Shown here piece after piece: positions 62,835 through 64,000 of a stretch of DNA of 64,000 nt; position 1 is the first letter of the stretch, and every line of letters begins with the position of its first letter. Where the stretch lies: contig SIJG01000004.1 of NCBI GenBank assembly GCA_023374025.1, forward strand, positions 518,582 to 582,581. The letters run 5' to 3'. The notes under the pieces were generated by a model, which was given only the letters and a program-made list of their open reading frames with translations, searched no databases and had not been told where the DNA came from. The translations under genes were made by a program, and so were the position numbers. The stretch is from Heterodera schachtii (taxonomy: Eukaryota; Nematoda; Chromadorea; Rhabditida; Heteroderidae).

Positions 62835-63457
62835 ATGTCTTCTCCTTCTCCGTCCGTCTCTCTGCTTGCCATCGTCGCTTTTTTCTTGCCAAAAGTGTTG
62901 CTGGCGCAGTGAAAGGCCAACTGATCAGCTGCCCAAATGGCGGCGATGCAACTCTTTTGGTCGACATCGAAGCATCTCTTGCCACTCATTCTGCTGGTAA
63001 TGATGGACTAATGGATCAAACTAAGCCAATTAAGCAATAATAATATACCTTACTTAATGGGTCAGTCCATTCACCCGTAATAATTATTTTATTTTTAATT
63101 TTAAATATTTGTATGTTTTTTCCCCTTTTTGATGAGTGTGCCCACAGCCTCGGCTTCGTCCGTGCCATGTTCGCCATTGCCGCCTCCGCTTCTTCCCATG
63201 CCAGCAATATCAACGAATGGCAGGCATTGAGTGCCCAGTTTGGTCAGCAAATCAGTGAAATTGACTCGAAATGTGCCGAGTTTGGCATTGTCATTGCCAA
63301 AGTGCCCTTTGACGGCCCCAAGGGTAAACCAATTAGAGAGAATAATTAATTAATTATTTCTTATGCGATCCCTTAAGGTGATCACTCCCAACGAAATGTG
63401 CCTGGCACGGACAATGTTATTTCTATGCCCGGATTGACCGGCTCACACAAACAATGA
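62835..63457 (+). CDS. Probable three-exon small secreted protein gene, first exon frame uncertain
   Basis: The ATG at 62835 opens MSSPSPSVSLLAIVAFFLPK, a signal peptide, which runs into a stop at LLAQ. Two bases out of phase the sequence continues as VAGAVKGQLISCPNGGDATL and VDIEASLATHSA to a donor (GCTG|GTAATG at 62996). Exon 2 (from about 63127 or 63137 to 63323, donor AAGG|GTAAAC) reads LGFVRAMFAIAASASSHASN, INEWQALSAQFGQQISEIDS and KCAEFGIVIAKVPFDGPK. Exon 3 (63378-63457, acceptor CTTAAG) continues in phase as GDHSQRNVPGTDNVISMPGL and TGSHKQ to TGA. The exon 2-3 junction is convincing. The phase of exon 1 to 2 and the frame break after the signal peptide are unresolved. No family recognised. 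Confidence 0.5.
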
Positions 63458-63710
63458 AAATGAGTCAATGAGATAATTTTTGAGTTCATTTTGATTATTT
63501 GTCCGTCAATTAGTTGTTGGATTTGTAATTTAGCAAAAAATAATTATTAAACCGCTTAATTGGAATACATTTTGCATAGACTTATTTAATTGAAAATACT
63601 ATTATTAAATAATTGGCATTTACTTACCGGCACTTTCTGCTTGCAAATTCATTTATCGCCCACTCTTTCCAACTTCGTTCGCCAACGCATTGAACATATT
63701 AGGGTGACTG
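63458..63710. other. Spacer
   Basis: AT-rich 3' flank of the secreted gene. Nothing supported. Confidence 0.4.
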
Positions 63711-63854
63711 AACATTTGCGCCCCTACATTTGCGCCCCAAACATTTGCGCCCCTAGATTTGCGCCCCGAACATTTGCGCCCCTACATTTGCGCCCCTACA
63801 TTTGCGCCCCACACATTTGCGCCCCTACATTTGCGCCCCGAACATTTGCGCCCC
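63711..63854. repeat. Minisatellite, 14-15-bp unit, ten copies
   Basis: Ten units of ACATTTGCGCCCC followed by T, CA, GA or similar. The array begins just after AGGGTGACTG, which looks like a transposon end, so it may be a subterminal repeat array. A translated frame across it is meaningless. Confidence 0.85.
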
Positions 63855-63933
63855 GATTGTGAATAAAAAATTTATGAAATTACCTTTCCCAAAGGCTAAC
63901 GGAGTGATTTTATCAAAAAATCATCATGCACAT
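63855..63933. other. Short spacer
   Basis: Nothing supported. Confidence 0.3.
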
Positions 63934-64000
63934 CAGGGATGGCACGGAATTCCGATTTCCGACTTCCGATTTCCGACATTTTTGGGGTCGGAATTCCGAT
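63934..64000. repeat. Start of a repeat element cut by the window end
   Basis: CAGGGATGGCACGGAATTCC, then repeated GATTTCCGACTTCCGATTTC and GGTCGGAATTCCGAT. The CAGGG start and dense short repeats resemble the hAT-like ends elsewhere in this window. Confidence 0.45.

Noticed and set aside
63590..63862. Open frame with repeated FAP/ICAP residues
   Set aside because: Translation of the ACATTTGCGCCCC minisatellite.
1..64000. Bacterial or phage origin (operons, CRISPR, Shine-Dalgarno sites)
   Set aside because: Introns, LTR retrotransposons, hAT elements with 8-bp duplications and eukaryotic signal-peptide exons show a eukaryotic nuclear genome. The spaced repeats at 1115-2175 are direct duplications, not a CRISPR array.

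Overview
The window is strongly AT-rich eukaryotic DNA. It has short introns (candidates of 47 and 48 nt), signal-peptide first exons and many relics of Ty3/gypsy and hAT elements. Together these suggest a nematode, most simply a tylenchid plant parasite such as a root-knot or cyst nematode. That placement is inference. No rRNA, CRISPR or bacterial-type operon is visible.

The dominant feature is a dispersed gene family, with about 20 copies and fragments on both strands across the whole window. A full member has an N-terminal signal peptide, a conserved FDEIFGEKWEEKE box, and three lysine-rich modules called A, B and C here. Each module ends in a helix-turn-helix-like segment of the type IAKKLGTNRxxIYKWxKEFG. 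Three copies are intact with an ATG: 11326-12024 (+), 18977-19747 (+) and 30240-30944 (-). One is open over its full length but has lost its ATG and signal peptide (48962-49645, -). Two more are twin shortened copies in the arms of a giant palindrome, and one is an internally deleted mini-gene (16041-16247, -). The rest are frameshifted, stop-interrupted or truncated. Secreted, basic proteins with tandem HTH-like modules in a birth-and-death cluster are the best candidate here for an undescribed system, possibly exported DNA-binding effectors. That function is a hypothesis.

Layout. 1-7676: near-perfect inverted repeat (arms 1-3546 and 4130-7676, spacer 583 bp), each arm with one shortened family gene and internal tandem repeats. 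8-11 kb: family pseudogene, solo LTR, and a secreted-protein gene broken by a frameshift and cut by a MITE. 11-21 kb: family genes and relics, a hAT MITE with an 8-bp target duplication, and tRNA-like sequences. 21122-26104: complete LTR-to-LTR Ty3/gypsy element on the minus strand that has lost its reverse transcriptase but carries an SGNH/GDSL-hydrolase-like domain after the integrase. 26-32 kb: family copies, a gag relic and a possible membrane-protein exon. 32485-34453: hAT transposon with TIRs and 8-bp target duplications. 34-42 kb: family relics, a gag fragment, a hAT-like element packed with GGGATCCCG repeats and another small 8-bp-TSD element. 42-52 kb: family relics and small inverted-repeat elements. 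52.9 kb: exon of a cysteine-rich protein. 53.7-54.8 kb: nested foldback elements. 56-60 kb: two family pseudogenes and a gypsy LTR, primer site and gag. 61-63.5 kb: a signal-peptide exon, G-rich hairpin DNA and a probable three-exon small secreted-protein gene. 63.7 kb to the end: a minisatellite and the start of another repeat element.

The window reads as a repeat-rich accessory region. The secreted HTH family is amplified together with its flanks, while transposons insert into and between the copies.
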